Source: UBA2040 sp041674745
GTDB taxonomy: Bacteria > Bacteroidota > Bacteroidia > Flavobacteriales_D > Crocinitomicaceae
Direction of reading: 5' to 3'
NCBI GenBank assembly: GCA_041674745.1
Contig: JBAYVD010000001.1
Location: 496,001 to 560,000, forward strand
DNA: 64,000 nt
Part shown: positions 9,559 through 17,750 of the stretch, piece after piece
How positions within the stretch are numbered: position 1 is the first letter of the stretch
Layout: the number at the start of each line of letters is the position of its first letter
Notes under the pieces: model-generated
Told to the model about the DNA's origin: nothing
Seen by the model: only the letters and a program-made list of their open reading frames with translations
Database searches by the model: none
Program-made: the position numbers and the translations under genes

Positions 9559-10257
9559 ATGAAAAGCATTAGTACTCTCGTAGCAATCGGCCTATTTTTT
9601 GTAAACGGTATGGCCGGTGAACTTTTTGTAAAAGTGAATCAAACAGGTTCTTTTTACGCCACATACGGAACGCAAGTTCAATACAATCAAACGGGGATTT
9701 TCCGTTTCTTCGATTTGCCAGCTTCCAACGGGCAATTGATCATTCAGAACCAAAACACAGGACAATTGATTGCGAATGTGTATGTTTCCGTTCCCGTCAA
9801 TCTGCGCAAAATTGGACAAATTGGATGGAATGGTCAGTTTCAATTGATTCAAACTGAACAAGTGAGCTATATCAATTGGTATACACAATACACCCAAGCG
9901 GGAAATCAATTTCCATTTCCTCCTCAACCCAATGGAAATGGCTGTAATTTGCCAACGAATTCTGGTTGGAATCAGTTGAATGAGAAAGATTTTCAAAACT
10001 TTGTAGATCAACTAAAAAATGAAAGCTTCGACAATACTCGATTGAAATCTGCGAAACAATTTGCGAAAACCAACCGATTGTCTGCGGACCAAGTGAAAGC
10101 CGTAACTGAAACATTTTCTTTTGATTCAAGTCGGTTGGAATGGGCGAAATACGCCTACGATTACTGTTACAATCCAGGCAGTTATTTTGTGCTGCGACCA
10201 GCTTTTGCCTTCGCTAGTAATTACAACGATTTGCAAGATTACATTGCCAAGAAATAA
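9559..10257 (+). CDS. DUF4476 domain secreted protein
   Basis: Exported protein of 232 residues with an N-terminal signal peptide (ISTLVAIGLFFVNGMAG). A short beta-rich N-terminal part is followed by a C-terminal helical DUF4476 domain (about residues 145-232), recognised from FDNTRLKSAKQFAKTNRLSA and the FSFDSSRLEWAKYAYDYCYN repeat. DUF4476 is common in Bacteroidota secreted proteins; its function is unknown. It is a single-gene unit with terminators on both sides. Confidence 0.85.
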   Translation: MKSISTLVAIGLFFVNGMAGELFVKVNQTGSFYATYGTQVQYNQTGIFRFFDLPASNGQLIIQNQNTGQLIANVYVSVPVNLRKIGQIGWNGQFQLIQTEQVSYINWYTQYTQAGNQFPFPPQPNGNGCNLPTNSGWNQLNEKDFQNFVDQLKNESFDNTRLKSAKQFAKTNRLSADQVKAVTETFSFDSSRLEWAKYAYDYCYNPGSYFVLRPAFAFASNYNDLQDYIAKK

Positions 10258-10269
10258 GAATAATCAGCC

Positions 10270-10303
10270 AACCGCCTTTGGAAACGAAGGCGGTTTTTTT
10301 TTG
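10270..10303 (+). terminator. Rho-independent terminator after the DUF4476 gene
   Basis: Stem AACCGCCTT / AAGGCGGTT with a TGGAAACG loop and a run of T. Confidence 0.85.
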
Positions 10304-10325
10304 TATTTCAACTTGGCAAAACCCT

Positions 10326-10333
10326 TACCTTTG
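10326..10333 (+). promoter_or_regulatory. Bacteroidota -7 promoter box TACCTTTG
   Basis: Exact TAnnTTTG match ending 4 nt (CACC) before the ATG at 10338. A TTG lies 22 nt upstream as a possible -33 element. A leaderless transcript is implied. Confidence 0.6.
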
Positions 10334-10337
10334 CACC

Positions 10338-10694
10338 ATGAAACCCATTGAAACCAAAGAAGATTTAACTTTCCTTATCGACCAATTTTATGGGAAAGTT
10401 TTGCAAGACGAATCGCTGGCGCCTTTTTTTACGCATTTTGATATGGCTGCACACATGCCGCGAATGGTTCAGTTTTGGTCGTTTGCCTTGTTGGACGAAG
10501 CAGGCTACACAGGAAATGTCATCGAAAAACATTTGCGCATGCCGCTGAAAAAAGAACACTTTGATCGTTGGGTAGACCTGTTTGAAGCCACACTCGACGA
10601 ATTTTTCGAAGGGGACAATGTAACGTTGGCCAAACAAAAAGTGGCTGTTCTTCGCTGGACAATGGAATCGAAAATTGGGGAGAAGAATTCGTAA
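10338..10694 (+). CDS. Group III truncated hemoglobin
   Basis: Small cytoplasmic heme protein of 118 residues (2-on-2 globin fold). The hallmarks are an N-terminal FLIDQFYGKVLQDESLAPFF helix region, FDMAAHMPRMVQFWSFAL and the proximal-histidine region KEHFDRWVDLFEATLDEFF. Group III members bind O2 and NO and are linked to oxidative or nitrosative stress, but the ligand here is not known. The frame is open further upstream to an ATG at 10278, but that would read through the preceding terminator. The ATG at 10338, just after a promoter box, gives the normal family length. Confidence 0.9.
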   Translation: MKPIETKEDLTFLIDQFYGKVLQDESLAPFFTHFDMAAHMPRMVQFWSFALLDEAGYTGNVIEKHLRMPLKKEHFDRWVDLFEATLDEFFEGDNVTLAKQKVAVLRWTMESKIGEKNS

Positions 10695-10773
10695 AAAAAT
10701 GAGCTGAAATGGAGTTTTTTTTTGTTGAGTAGATGAAATCTCCTTTCTTCGTTTTTGCAAATTCCCAACAAAA

Positions 10774-10813
10774 TTTGGGAATTTGGGAATTTGGGAATTT
10801 GGGAATTTGGGAA
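10774..10813. repeat. Five tandem copies of an 8-bp repeat (TTTGGGAA)
   Basis: TTTGGGAA occurs five times head to tail, without a mismatch, in the gap between the truncated hemoglobin gene and the convergent AI-2E permease gene. An inverted copy (TTCCCAAATTT, 10814-10824) directly follows, so the last repeat forms a palindrome, and another inverted half-copy (ATTCCCAA) lies at 10761-10768. It is an obvious slippage-prone locus with no coding or promoter role visible. Confidence 0.9.
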
Positions 10814-10943
10814 TTCCCAAATTTACGAACGAGTTCTAAAAATCAAGCATTTATGGCGTTAAATTTCAAGACAGGGCTCAGAATAACGAAATATAAGTCC
10901 TTTTTAGCTTGATGAGAAAATCGAGAATCTTATAAAGAATGAT

Positions 10944-11975
10944 TCAATTCAATTTTCCTTTGTCCGATAGCAGAATCGCAATATTACGCGTGCTCGGAAA
11001 TTCAGAAAATAAAATCAACATGATTACGGTAATCGGCACACTGAGCACCATTCCGGTGATTCCCCAAAAAGCACCCCAAATAGCGAGTGCCAACAAAACC
11101 ACCAAGGGACTCAGATTTAGTGAATTTCCCATTACTTTGGGTTCCAATAAATTTCCAATCAACATTTGAATCGCACCGATGATCACCAAAACCCAAATGG
11201 CCGGTCCCAGTTCACCAAATTGAAGCAAGGCAAACGCGGCAGGGAAGAGCGTAGCGATTAAAGAACCAATGGTCGGAATGAAGTTTAACACGAAAATGAG
11301 AAATGCCCAGAAAAAGGACGCGTCCACACCAATTATTTTAAGGACAATAAAACTCAAAAGTCCGGTGGTGATACTCATCAAGGTTTTTAACAGCAAGTAC
11401 CGACCAACCGAATGATCGATTTTCTCCAAAATTTTTACGGTGTTGGCATGGTTTTCTATATCGGGATAAATGGCTTTCAGCTTCACGCCAAACCCCGATT
11501 CTTCCAGCAGCATAAAGAGTATATAGATTAAGATGATAAACACATTGCCAAAAATGCTAGTAATGGAATTCAACGCCATTTTGAGTACAGTCGAAAATTC
11601 CAAATTCCCAGAGTAGGTTTTGAACCTGTCGAATAAATCAATCTGAAATGTATCATTGATCAAGCGAATAACCTGGCTGACATTTTCCTCGTAGATCGGT
11701 AATTTTTGACTGAGCAAGGAAATATTGGTGCTGACGATGGAAATCACCAATCCAAAAAAGGAAAACAAAAAGATAGACGATAAAAGATTCCCGAGCCAAC
11801 GAGGCATCCTTTTTTGAAGGAACTTGATTTTGCCCATGGACATGCGTATTTCACGAATGATGAACCAAACGAAAACAGCTAATACGATTGGAATTAATAA
11901 ATCCTTTGCCAAAATGATCACAACGCCAATGAAGGAGAGGATGATGGCAATCTGTGCAGTTCTTTCTAGGCGCAT
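10944..11975 (-). CDS. AI-2E (PerM/YhhT) family transporter
   Basis: Polytopic inner-membrane protein of 343 residues, the normal size for this family. It has hydrophobic segments near the N-terminus (IAIILSFIGVVIILAKDLLI, IVLAVFVWFIIREI), a soluble middle region, and a C-terminal bundle including the conserved LNFIPTIGSLIATLFPAAFA stretch. The family was named for TqsA-like autoinducer-2 export, but most members have untested substrates (some act as ion/H+ antiporters), so no substrate is assigned. Monocistronic. Confidence 0.88.
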   Translation of the reverse strand: MRLERTAQIAIILSFIGVVIILAKDLLIPIVLAVFVWFIIREIRMSMGKIKFLQKRMPRWLGNLLSSIFLFSFFGLVISIVSTNISLLSQKLPIYEENVSQVIRLINDTFQIDLFDRFKTYSGNLEFSTVLKMALNSITSIFGNVFIILIYILFMLLEESGFGVKLKAIYPDIENHANTVKILEKIDHSVGRYLLLKTLMSITTGLLSFIVLKIIGVDASFFWAFLIFVLNFIPTIGSLIATLFPAAFALLQFGELGPAIWVLVIIGAIQMLIGNLLEPKVMGNSLNLSPLVVLLALAIWGAFWGITGMVLSVPITVIMLILFSEFPSTRNIAILLSDKGKLN

Positions 11976-12127
11976 GGTGTAAATTTCAAGAAGTCTAAAT
12001 ATACTTTAATCTTGTTGAAACGCTTTTCAAATTTGTGTTAAATGTGAAAAAGTAATGCGTTATGCAAGTCATTTCGGTCGTAGCTGTTAATAATCGCAAA
12101 AACCAGTTTTTCAAAACATTTACCTCT

Positions 12128-12135
12128 TACCTTTG
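12128..12135 (+). promoter_or_regulatory. Bacteroidota -7 promoter box TACCTTTG
   Basis: Exact TAnnTTTG match 13 nt upstream of the ATG at 12149. It lies inside the longer open frame and so argues for the downstream start. Confidence 0.55.
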
Positions 12136-12148
12136 TTTCCTTTTTCAT

Positions 12149-13366
12149 ATGCGTCAGATAATAATTGTTCTAATATTTTTGCTTTTCGAATGGTATGCTT
12201 TTCAAGCGATTCGAACGGTTACCAAACAGCAATGGGTGTATGTTGCTTTTTGGATTCTTTGTGGGTTGGTCGTTGCCAATATGACGTATCAATTCAATGC
12301 GGGACCAAAATCGCAAAATCTAACGCCGATGCGGAGTTATGCGATTGGTTTTATGATGACTTTGTTGGTTTTTGACCTCGTGATAATCTTGTTTTTGTTC
12401 GGGGAAGATTTGTATCGCCTGGTATACGGTGTTGGTAGAAAAATATTCTCCAGCGAAAATTCTACTTCCTTCTTTCCAAGCCGACGAAAAATGATCAGTC
12501 AAATTGCCCTCGGAATGGCAGCCTTGCCGATGGCGGGTATGATTTACGGTATGATCAGAGGAAAATACAATTACCGCGTTATCAAACATTCGCTGGTTTT
12601 TCCAGATTTGCCAGAAGCATTCGACGGGTATCAAATCACACAAATTTCTGACATTCACAGTGGTAGTTTTGACAATCCTGAGAAAATAGCTTATGCCGTA
12701 GATTTGATCAACCAGCAAAACAGCGATGTCATCTTGTTTACGGGTGATTTGGTGAACAACGAAGCCACGGAAATGTTACCCTGGATGGATACTTTTTCAA
12801 AATTAAAAGCACCCGAAGGCGTTTTCTCCATTTTGGGCAATCACGATTACGGCGATTACATTCCTTGGGAAAGTGAAGCGGCCAAAGAAGCCAATCTGGA
12901 TCATTTGAAAGCCATCCAAAAAGAAATCGGTTTCGAGTTGTTGTTGAATGAACACCGATTCTTAGAGAAAAATGGCGAAAAAATTGCTTTGGTGGGTATT
13001 GAAAACTGGGGCGCAGGTGGTTTTAAAAAAGCCGGTGATTTGCAAAAAGCGGTCGACGGACTTTCCAAAGAAGAATTTAAAATATTGATGAGTCATGACC
13101 CATCGCATTGGGACGCGCAAGTGATCAACGATGACAAACATTTCCATTTGACTTTGGCTGGACATACGCATGGTATGCAATTTGGCATCGAAATTCCTGG
13201 GTGGATCAAATTCAGTCCTGTCCAATGGCGCTACCCACGTTGGGCCGGTTTGTACGAAGAAAAAGGACAGATTTTGCACGTGAACCGTGGTTTTGGCTTT
13301 TTAGCCTATCCAGGTCGCGTTGGCATTTGGCCGGAAATTACGGTTATTGAATTGAAACGAGGATAA
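12149..13366 (+). CDS. Membrane-anchored metallophosphoesterase
   Basis: Calcineurin-like phosphoesterase of 405 residues with an N-terminal membrane region of about four helices (IIIVLIFLLFEWYAF, WVYVAFWILCGLVVANMTY, IGFMMTLLVFDLVIILFLFG and one near residue 120). The catalytic domain (about residue 155 onward) shows every metal-binding motif: SDIH (D168, H170), FTGDLV, GNHDYGD, LMSHDP and LAGHTHGMQFG. The family includes UDP-2,3-diacylglucosamine hydrolases and general phosphoesterases; the YkuE-like layout fits this one best. The frame opens earlier (12062), but the ATG at 12149 follows a promoter box. Confidence 0.88.
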   Translation: MRQIIIVLIFLLFEWYAFQAIRTVTKQQWVYVAFWILCGLVVANMTYQFNAGPKSQNLTPMRSYAIGFMMTLLVFDLVIILFLFGEDLYRLVYGVGRKIFSSENSTSFFPSRRKMISQIALGMAALPMAGMIYGMIRGKYNYRVIKHSLVFPDLPEAFDGYQITQISDIHSGSFDNPEKIAYAVDLINQQNSDVILFTGDLVNNEATEMLPWMDTFSKLKAPEGVFSILGNHDYGDYIPWESEAAKEANLDHLKAIQKEIGFELLLNEHRFLEKNGEKIALVGIENWGAGGFKKAGDLQKAVDGLSKEEFKILMSHDPSHWDAQVINDDKHFHLTLAGHTHGMQFGIEIPGWIKFSPVQWRYPRWAGLYEEKGQILHVNRGFGFLAYPGRVGIWPEITVIELKRG

Positions 13367-13415
13367 TATTCGGTTCCACAATTCATTTCAGCGCAAAAAA
13401 AGCTACATTTAAAAA

Positions 13416-14753
13416 ATGATTGCCTTTTACATTGTCGTCGCACTATTCATTGCCTGGATCTGGGTAGATTACTTTCGCTTGATTGATATTTTTGAGAAAA
13501 ACAATTTGGGCTATGTATTGCTCATTTTCCTCTTGGGCGCAGCTTCCGTAGGAATTGTCCTTTTGATTCAAAATTTTATTTTGGACCCATCCGGCTGGGA
13601 ATTGAACGGCGGTTTTCTCAACCAATTTGCCTATTCAGTCTTTGGTATCGGTTTGGTGGAAGAAGTGGCCAAGTTGACGCCTTTTCTGCTTTTTCATCAG
13701 TTTTTCAAAAAACATCTACGAGAACCGATTGATTACATCGCTTTTATTTGCGTTTCCGCATTGGGATTTTCAGCGGCCGAAAATGTACTTTATTTTCAAA
13801 CCCATGGAGCGGGCATCATTTCTTCACGAGCTATTTTGTGCTCCATCAGCCACATGTTTGATTCGGCGATTGTTGCCTATAGTTTCGTGTTGGTGCGTTT
13901 TCATCCGGAGTTCAAGTCCAAACCCTTGATCATCTTTGTCGGATTGTTGTTGGCGGCGCTTGCCCATGGCATTTACGATTTTTGGTTGATTTATGAAGGC
14001 ATTCAATTTGGCTTTTTGGTCACTTTGTTTTTCTTTTTCATTACGATTTCGGTTTTCGCTACGATTCTCAACAATGCCATCAACAACTCCGGTCAGTTTA
14101 CCTACAAAAAAGTCATCGATATCGATCGATTGTCCAAACGAATGTTGCAGTATTATGCCATTGTATTTGCGACACAACTCGTATTGGTTTCGGTCGAAGA
14201 AAACTTTGGGACCAGTCTAATTTTCCTGCTGTATTCGATTTTCACCACCGGTTTTATTGTCATCATTTCCATTCTGCGCATGAGTCGTTTCCAGTTAATT
14301 GAAGATCGTTGGAACAAAATCAAATTGGAACTACCGTTTCAGTTTTTAGGTAAATCCGAATCCTTGTACGAAGGTTTTCAGCCGTTCAGTATTCGCATCA
14401 AAGGCGCTTCTTACAATGAAATTTATTTGTCGCAGTTTTACGAAGAGTACGTGTATTTGCATTCTGTTTCCCCCAATCGTTCCGTGACGGGCAGACCGGT
14501 TCTCGCCTTTATCGAGAAGAAAATATTTTTGAAAAACGATGAGGTGTATTATCTAGCACGTTTGCATGAAACGGATGCCGAAAGTTCCTTTGAACTTACG
14601 TTACTAAAACCCAAAGAATCGGGAATTACCAAAACCAAAAACAATCATCCCATCGTGGCGCGAATGGAAGTACGCGAAGTTCCCAATCCGCTGGATACAT
14701 CCACCTGGAAAAAGAGTTACCGATTTGTAGAATGGGTATATTTGAAAAAATAA
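13416..14753 (+). CDS. PrsW-like glutamic intramembrane protease
   Basis: Polytopic membrane protein of 445 residues. The N-terminal ~230 residues hold about seven helices with the PrsW/CAAX-like catalytic signatures: Glu82-Glu83 (GLVEEVAKLTPF), Glu122/Asn123 (SAAENVLY), a histidine near 146 (ISHMFDS) and another near 189 (ALAHGIYDF). PrsW cleaves the anti-sigma factor RsiW in Bacillus. The C-terminal ~200 residues are soluble and unrecognised. The predicted ECF regulators in this window are not adjacent, so any link to them is speculation. A near-consensus box, TACATTTA, ends 4 nt before the ATG. Confidence 0.85.
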   Translation: MIAFYIVVALFIAWIWVDYFRLIDIFEKNNLGYVLLIFLLGAASVGIVLLIQNFILDPSGWELNGGFLNQFAYSVFGIGLVEEVAKLTPFLLFHQFFKKHLREPIDYIAFICVSALGFSAAENVLYFQTHGAGIISSRAILCSISHMFDSAIVAYSFVLVRFHPEFKSKPLIIFVGLLLAALAHGIYDFWLIYEGIQFGFLVTLFFFFITISVFATILNNAINNSGQFTYKKVIDIDRLSKRMLQYYAIVFATQLVLVSVEENFGTSLIFLLYSIFTTGFIVIISILRMSRFQLIEDRWNKIKLELPFQFLGKSESLYEGFQPFSIRIKGASYNEIYLSQFYEEYVYLHSVSPNRSVTGRPVLAFIEKKIFLKNDEVYYLARLHETDAESSFELTLLKPKESGITKTKNNHPIVARMEVREVPNPLDTSTWKKSYRFVEWVYLKK

Positions 14754-14757
14754 AGCA

Positions 14758-15093
14758 ATGATGAATCAAAAACACCAAGCAATCCGAATTTTTTGGGCAG
14801 TTTATCTCCTTTTTCTATTGACCACCTACTTGTCCCGACATGTTTTTGGTTTGATCTTCATCGGTCCGGCTTTTGCGATTGTCTATGCTTTGGTCGCGCT
14901 GACTTCCTTTATTCCGTATGCCCAATTCTTGAAGCATTTTAAAGCCGCTGCGTACGATCCCCTTCACCGCCGGAAAAATCTCCGAAAGGCTTGGGTCGCT
15001 CTTTTCTTTTCCCTTCCGTTGAAATTGGCCTTTATTTGCATTAATGTTATGGAATACCTTCAACCAACCAGCAATCATTGGAATTTTGGTTGA
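14758..15093 (+). CDS. Small membrane protein of unknown function
   Basis: 111 residues with three hydrophobic segments (AVYLLFLLTTYLS, GLIFIGPAFAIVYALVALTSF, AWVALFFSLPLKLAFICINV). It begins 4 bp after the PrsW-like gene on the same strand (two successive ATG codons at 14758 and 14761), so it is probably translated from the same mRNA. No family recognised. It could be a partner of the protease, but nothing in the sequence proves that. Confidence 0.7.
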   Translation: MMNQKHQAIRIFWAVYLLFLLTTYLSRHVFGLIFIGPAFAIVYALVALTSFIPYAQFLKHFKAAAYDPLHRRKNLRKAWVALFFSLPLKLAFICINVMEYLQPTSNHWNFG

Positions 15094-15190
15094 ACAGGGA
15101 TCCTCTTCAAAAGCAAAGATTTTTCTGGAAATAATTTTTATTTTAGCGGTCGAAAAAATAGGCGTTTGAACAATCTATTTGACAACCCAT

Positions 15191-15198
15191 TAACTTTG
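15191..15198 (+). promoter_or_regulatory. Bacteroidota -7 promoter box TAACTTTG
   Basis: Exact TAnnTTTG match ending 5 nt (TATTC) before the ATG at 15204, with TTTG 22 nt further upstream. A leaderless or near-leaderless start is implied. Confidence 0.6.
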
Positions 15199-15203
15199 TA
15201 TTC

Positions 15204-16121
15204 ATGAAAATTATTATCACATTCATCGCGATTGCTTTGTTGAACACGGCACTGTTCGCTCAAAACGACACGCTTTCTACAACGCCAAATGCAAGCGTTG
15301 AAATTTTCGATGTCGTTGGCGTTTACCGGTCACATGTGGATGCGCGAGGCATCACCCGGAATTATACTTCTGAGCTAAAAGGTAAAATCCTGAATCATGA
15401 CCAAAGCACGGGATTGCTTACGTTTCAAGGAAGGGACGGGAAAATGTATTCCTTCACGAGTACGCAATATGAATATTTCAAATACGACAAAGAATTCACC
15501 ACGAAAATCAAGAAACAAAAGGTGTTAAATCCCCGAAAAGATGCAGGAATCGGATTCCATGTAGGTTTGAGTGGCGGCATTCTCAATATACCAACCGGGT
15601 TTCAGCAAGACGAAAACTACGTTGGAGGAACCACGGGAGGAGGAGATTTGCCCGTTTGTATTAAAATCGGCGCAAATAAATATTTGAATAAGAACAGTTC
15701 AGCAGGTTTGACAGCAGAATATTCATTAATGGGTTCGAACTACACTTATTTTAACATCGGAGCTCGGTTCCAATATTTGTACAACCCGAACAAAAATTCA
15801 ACCTTCTATTTCCCGGCAGAATTAAAATTTAGTCACTATCAAGCCGATTATTACGTGTATCAATACAACGATACCACCTATACCGATAACGGTAAAACTT
15901 GGCCGACCGATTTTAATGCCGAAGTTACGCTGAACGCAGTGGAACTAAATATGGGTCAAGGCGTTTCCTTCGCCCTAAAAAATAAACGATCCCTTTCCTT
16001 GGAATTCATGTTGCTTAAACAATTCATATTGTCTCAAAACCTAAAAATTCCCGTTAGCGTCGCGCCCAAAACCGATTTCAACCTGTATGGGGCGAAATTG
16101 TCGCTTTTCATGAATTTTTAG
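15204..16121 (+). CDS. Predicted outer-membrane beta-barrel protein
   Basis: 305-residue exported protein with a signal peptide (IIITFIAIALLNTALFAQ). Residues 30-105 form a small soluble domain. From about residue 115 the sequence alternates polar and hydrophobic residues in strands (FHVGLSGGILNIPTG, AGLTAEYSLMGSNYTYFNIG, LYGAKLSLFMNF) and ends in phenylalanine, as expected of an outer-membrane barrel recognised by BamA. No specific family or ligand recognised. Single gene; the accessory island begins just downstream. Confidence 0.65.
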   Translation: MKIIITFIAIALLNTALFAQNDTLSTTPNASVEIFDVVGVYRSHVDARGITRNYTSELKGKILNHDQSTGLLTFQGRDGKMYSFTSTQYEYFKYDKEFTTKIKKQKVLNPRKDAGIGFHVGLSGGILNIPTGFQQDENYVGGTTGGGDLPVCIKIGANKYLNKNSSAGLTAEYSLMGSNYTYFNIGARFQYLYNPNKNSTFYFPAELKFSHYQADYYVYQYNDTTYTDNGKTWPTDFNAEVTLNAVELNMGQGVSFALKNKRSLSLEFMLLKQFILSQNLKIPVSVAPKTDFNLYGAKLSLFMNF

Positions 16122-16285
16122 GGTCATAATCAAGCTTTATAAGATCGTTCCAAGATTTCCTTCCGCGCGAGCTATGTGTTGAAAAATGCTAGATTGACAG
16201 TGATGTTTATTAGGTGTTTTTGAAAAAAGTGGTAATTGCATTTGGAAAATATAAAAGCAATCTGCGTAATTGTGTGGCGTGTTTT

Positions 16286-16295
16286 GTTATCTACA
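16286..16295 (+). repeat. Upstream half of inverted pair around the GNAT gene (GTTATCTACA)
   Basis: Lies 11 nt before the GNAT start. Its complement, with two mismatches (TGTAGCGAAC, 16728-16737), spans the stop codon. It follows the same pattern as the pairs around the genes at 17101, 19607, 39680 and 38960. Confidence 0.4.
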
Positions 16296-16306
16296 ATTTT
16301 AAAAAA

Positions 16307-16732
16307 ATGAACTTTAAGGAGATCGCATATAAGAGTGAAGAATGGACTAAGGCCGTTCAATTAAGAGAAAAAGTTCTCAGGGAACCACTTGGAAGTAAAT
16401 TTACAGACCAGGAACTTGAAGAGGAGAAAAGTCATATTCAGATAGCAGGGTTTTTGGACAATGAATTGGTTGCAACCGTCGTCCTCGTTCCTGATGGAGA
16501 AAACATAAAAATGCAGAGAGTGGTTGTTATAGATAGCCTCAGGAATAAAAACATTGGCTCGGAAATGATGATTTTCTGCGAGAAATTAGCCGTGGACAGA
16601 AATTTTAGGCTTATTTATTGCCATGCAAGAGATACAGCGGTAAACTTTTACTATAAAAATCACTACGAAAAAGACGGAGATTATTTTGACGAAGACGGTA
16701 TACCACATTTGAAAATGAAGAAAAAACTGTAG
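16307..16732 (+). CDS. GNAT family N-acetyltransferase
   Basis: 141-residue cytoplasmic acetyltransferase of the GNAT superfamily, which moves the acetyl group from acetyl-CoA to an amine. The N-terminus MNFKEIAYKSEEWTKAVQLR with the following ELVATVVLVPDGENIKMQRV gives the beta2-4 core. The acetyl-CoA pyrophosphate loop is RNKNIGSEMMIFCEKLA. The end CHARDTAVNFYYKNHYEKDG is typical of the ElaA/YjcF-like subgroup. The frame extends to a GTG at 16214, but the ATG at 16307 begins the conserved domain. First gene of the accessory island; substrate unknown. Confidence 0.85.
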   Translation: MNFKEIAYKSEEWTKAVQLREKVLREPLGSKFTDQELEEEKSHIQIAGFLDNELVATVVLVPDGENIKMQRVVVIDSLRNKNIGSEMMIFCEKLAVDRNFRLIYCHARDTAVNFYYKNHYEKDGDYFDEDGIPHLKMKKKL

Positions 16733-16814
16733 CGAACAAAACCACGTTCATCTTGGGCTTTGCATGCCAGACGAACACTTGGTTGTTGCGGATAGTTTTT
16801 AAAGGAAGAAATGT

Positions 16815-16934
16815 GTTAAAATTCTCGTTAGAATTCTGCCATGTGGAAGAGGAGGCAAGGGAAAATTACAAGATAGTATTGACAAATGGTCGTTTGACTG
16901 GAAATATTATTTAGATTTAATCGTGAAAAAGTAG
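16815..16934 (+). pseudogene. Possible remnant of a protein-coding gene (3' end only)
   Basis: A short plus-strand frame without a start ends in GKLQDSIDKWSFDWKYYLDL followed by IVKK and a stop. The composition looks protein-like, whereas the upstream frame is broken by stops. It is most simply read as the decayed 3' end of an accessory gene. No family recognised. Confidence 0.25.
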
Positions 16935-17079
16935 CAGCCATTTTGAATAGTTGTAACTTCTTGAAACAGGAATATCAAACAACAATAATTCTTACCTTTC
17001 GGAATAATCTCGCATATTTATGGCGGTTATACAGCATATGGTTGTTGGCTAAGATAAGGTTTGTGAGGGGTATAAGTAA

Positions 17080-17089
17080 GTTAGTGGCA
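17080..17089 (+). repeat. Upstream half of inverted pair around the lipoprotein gene (GTTAGTGGCA)
   Basis: Perfect 10-bp inverted match to TGCCACTAAC at 17751-17760. The two copies bracket the gene at 17101-17748, one 11 nt before its start and one 2 nt after its stop. Confidence 0.6.
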
Positions 17090-17100
17090 ATAACCAGAGT

Positions 17101-17748
17101 ATGAAGAACCGAGCAATAATTATAATTACCAGTACTCTTTTTTTGTTTGCTTGTAAGGAATCAACGAAAACAACTTCTGAAGTTAATCAAGAAAAGGAAA
17201 TTGAAGATTCTGCAACATTCAATACAAACCGAACTATCTTTCTGATTGATCATTGTGATGATTCTAATTATTCCGCTGTATTAGAAGAAGATAAAACAAA
17301 AGGAAACGATTCGTGCATAATCAGGATCAATCAAGTAGGTAAAGCGATTGATAAAAGTGAAATATTAAATGTGCCTGCCGACAGAAGTTCCATTAACTAT
17401 TGTGAAAAGGACTACGTAGTTGTTGGTTTTGCGTGTGGTGGACCATGCTATTCGCAAGTTTTTGTTTTTACAGATGGCCGTGAAAAGAAACAGTTTGATT
17501 ACGGACAAAAAGTCTCTAACAATCCAAATTTAATAGCTCATTTAAGAAATGAAGAATTCGAAAAGTTGATTATTCACAATTTTAAGAATGGAAAAGAATT
17601 AATAATTCAAAACCCTGACATTAACTGGATGCAATACGGTCAAATGGACACAATATATACTACAGGAAATGATTTAAAATTGGAATATCAAACTGAAAAC
17701 AAGCAAACAAAAAAGAAATCCATTTCGTTAATTGATATTATAAAATGA
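17101..17748 (+). CDS. Lipoprotein of unknown function (accessory cassette-like gene)
   Basis: 215 residues with a lipoprotein signal peptide (lipobox LFAC, Cys18), so it should be membrane-anchored after lipidation. The mature part has four cysteines, including CGGPC near residues 117-121 (FACGGPCYSQVFVF), and otherwise no recognised domain. It is AT-rich like the rest of the island. It stands alone, bracketed by a perfect 10-bp inverted repeat and followed by a large imperfect hairpin, which suggests it moved in as a single-gene unit. Confidence 0.75.
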   Translation: MKNRAIIIITSTLFLFACKESTKTTSEVNQEKEIEDSATFNTNRTIFLIDHCDDSNYSAVLEEDKTKGNDSCIIRINQVGKAIDKSEILNVPADRSSINYCEKDYVVVGFACGGPCYSQVFVFTDGREKKQFDYGQKVSNNPNLIAHLRNEEFEKLIIHNFKNGKELIIQNPDINWMQYGQMDTIYTTGNDLKLEYQTENKQTKKKSISLIDIIK

Positions 17749-17750
17749 AA

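Larger units (their letters stand above)
16733..17100. other. Gene-free stretch of the accessory island
   Basis: 368 bp without an intact gene. It holds a likely gene remnant (16815-16934) and, at its right end, the GTTAGTGGCA half-repeat. No convincing promoter for the downstream lipoprotein gene was found. Confidence 0.5.

Noticed and set aside
10278..10337. N-terminal extension of the truncated hemoglobin
   Set aside because: It would run through the terminator of the preceding gene and exceed the family length.
10761..10824. CRISPR array
   Set aside because: The repeat unit is 8 bp without spacers; this is a simple tandem repeat.
12062..12148. N-terminal extension of the metallophosphoesterase
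   Set aside because: A promoter box lies inside it and the ATG at 12149 directly precedes the first membrane helix.
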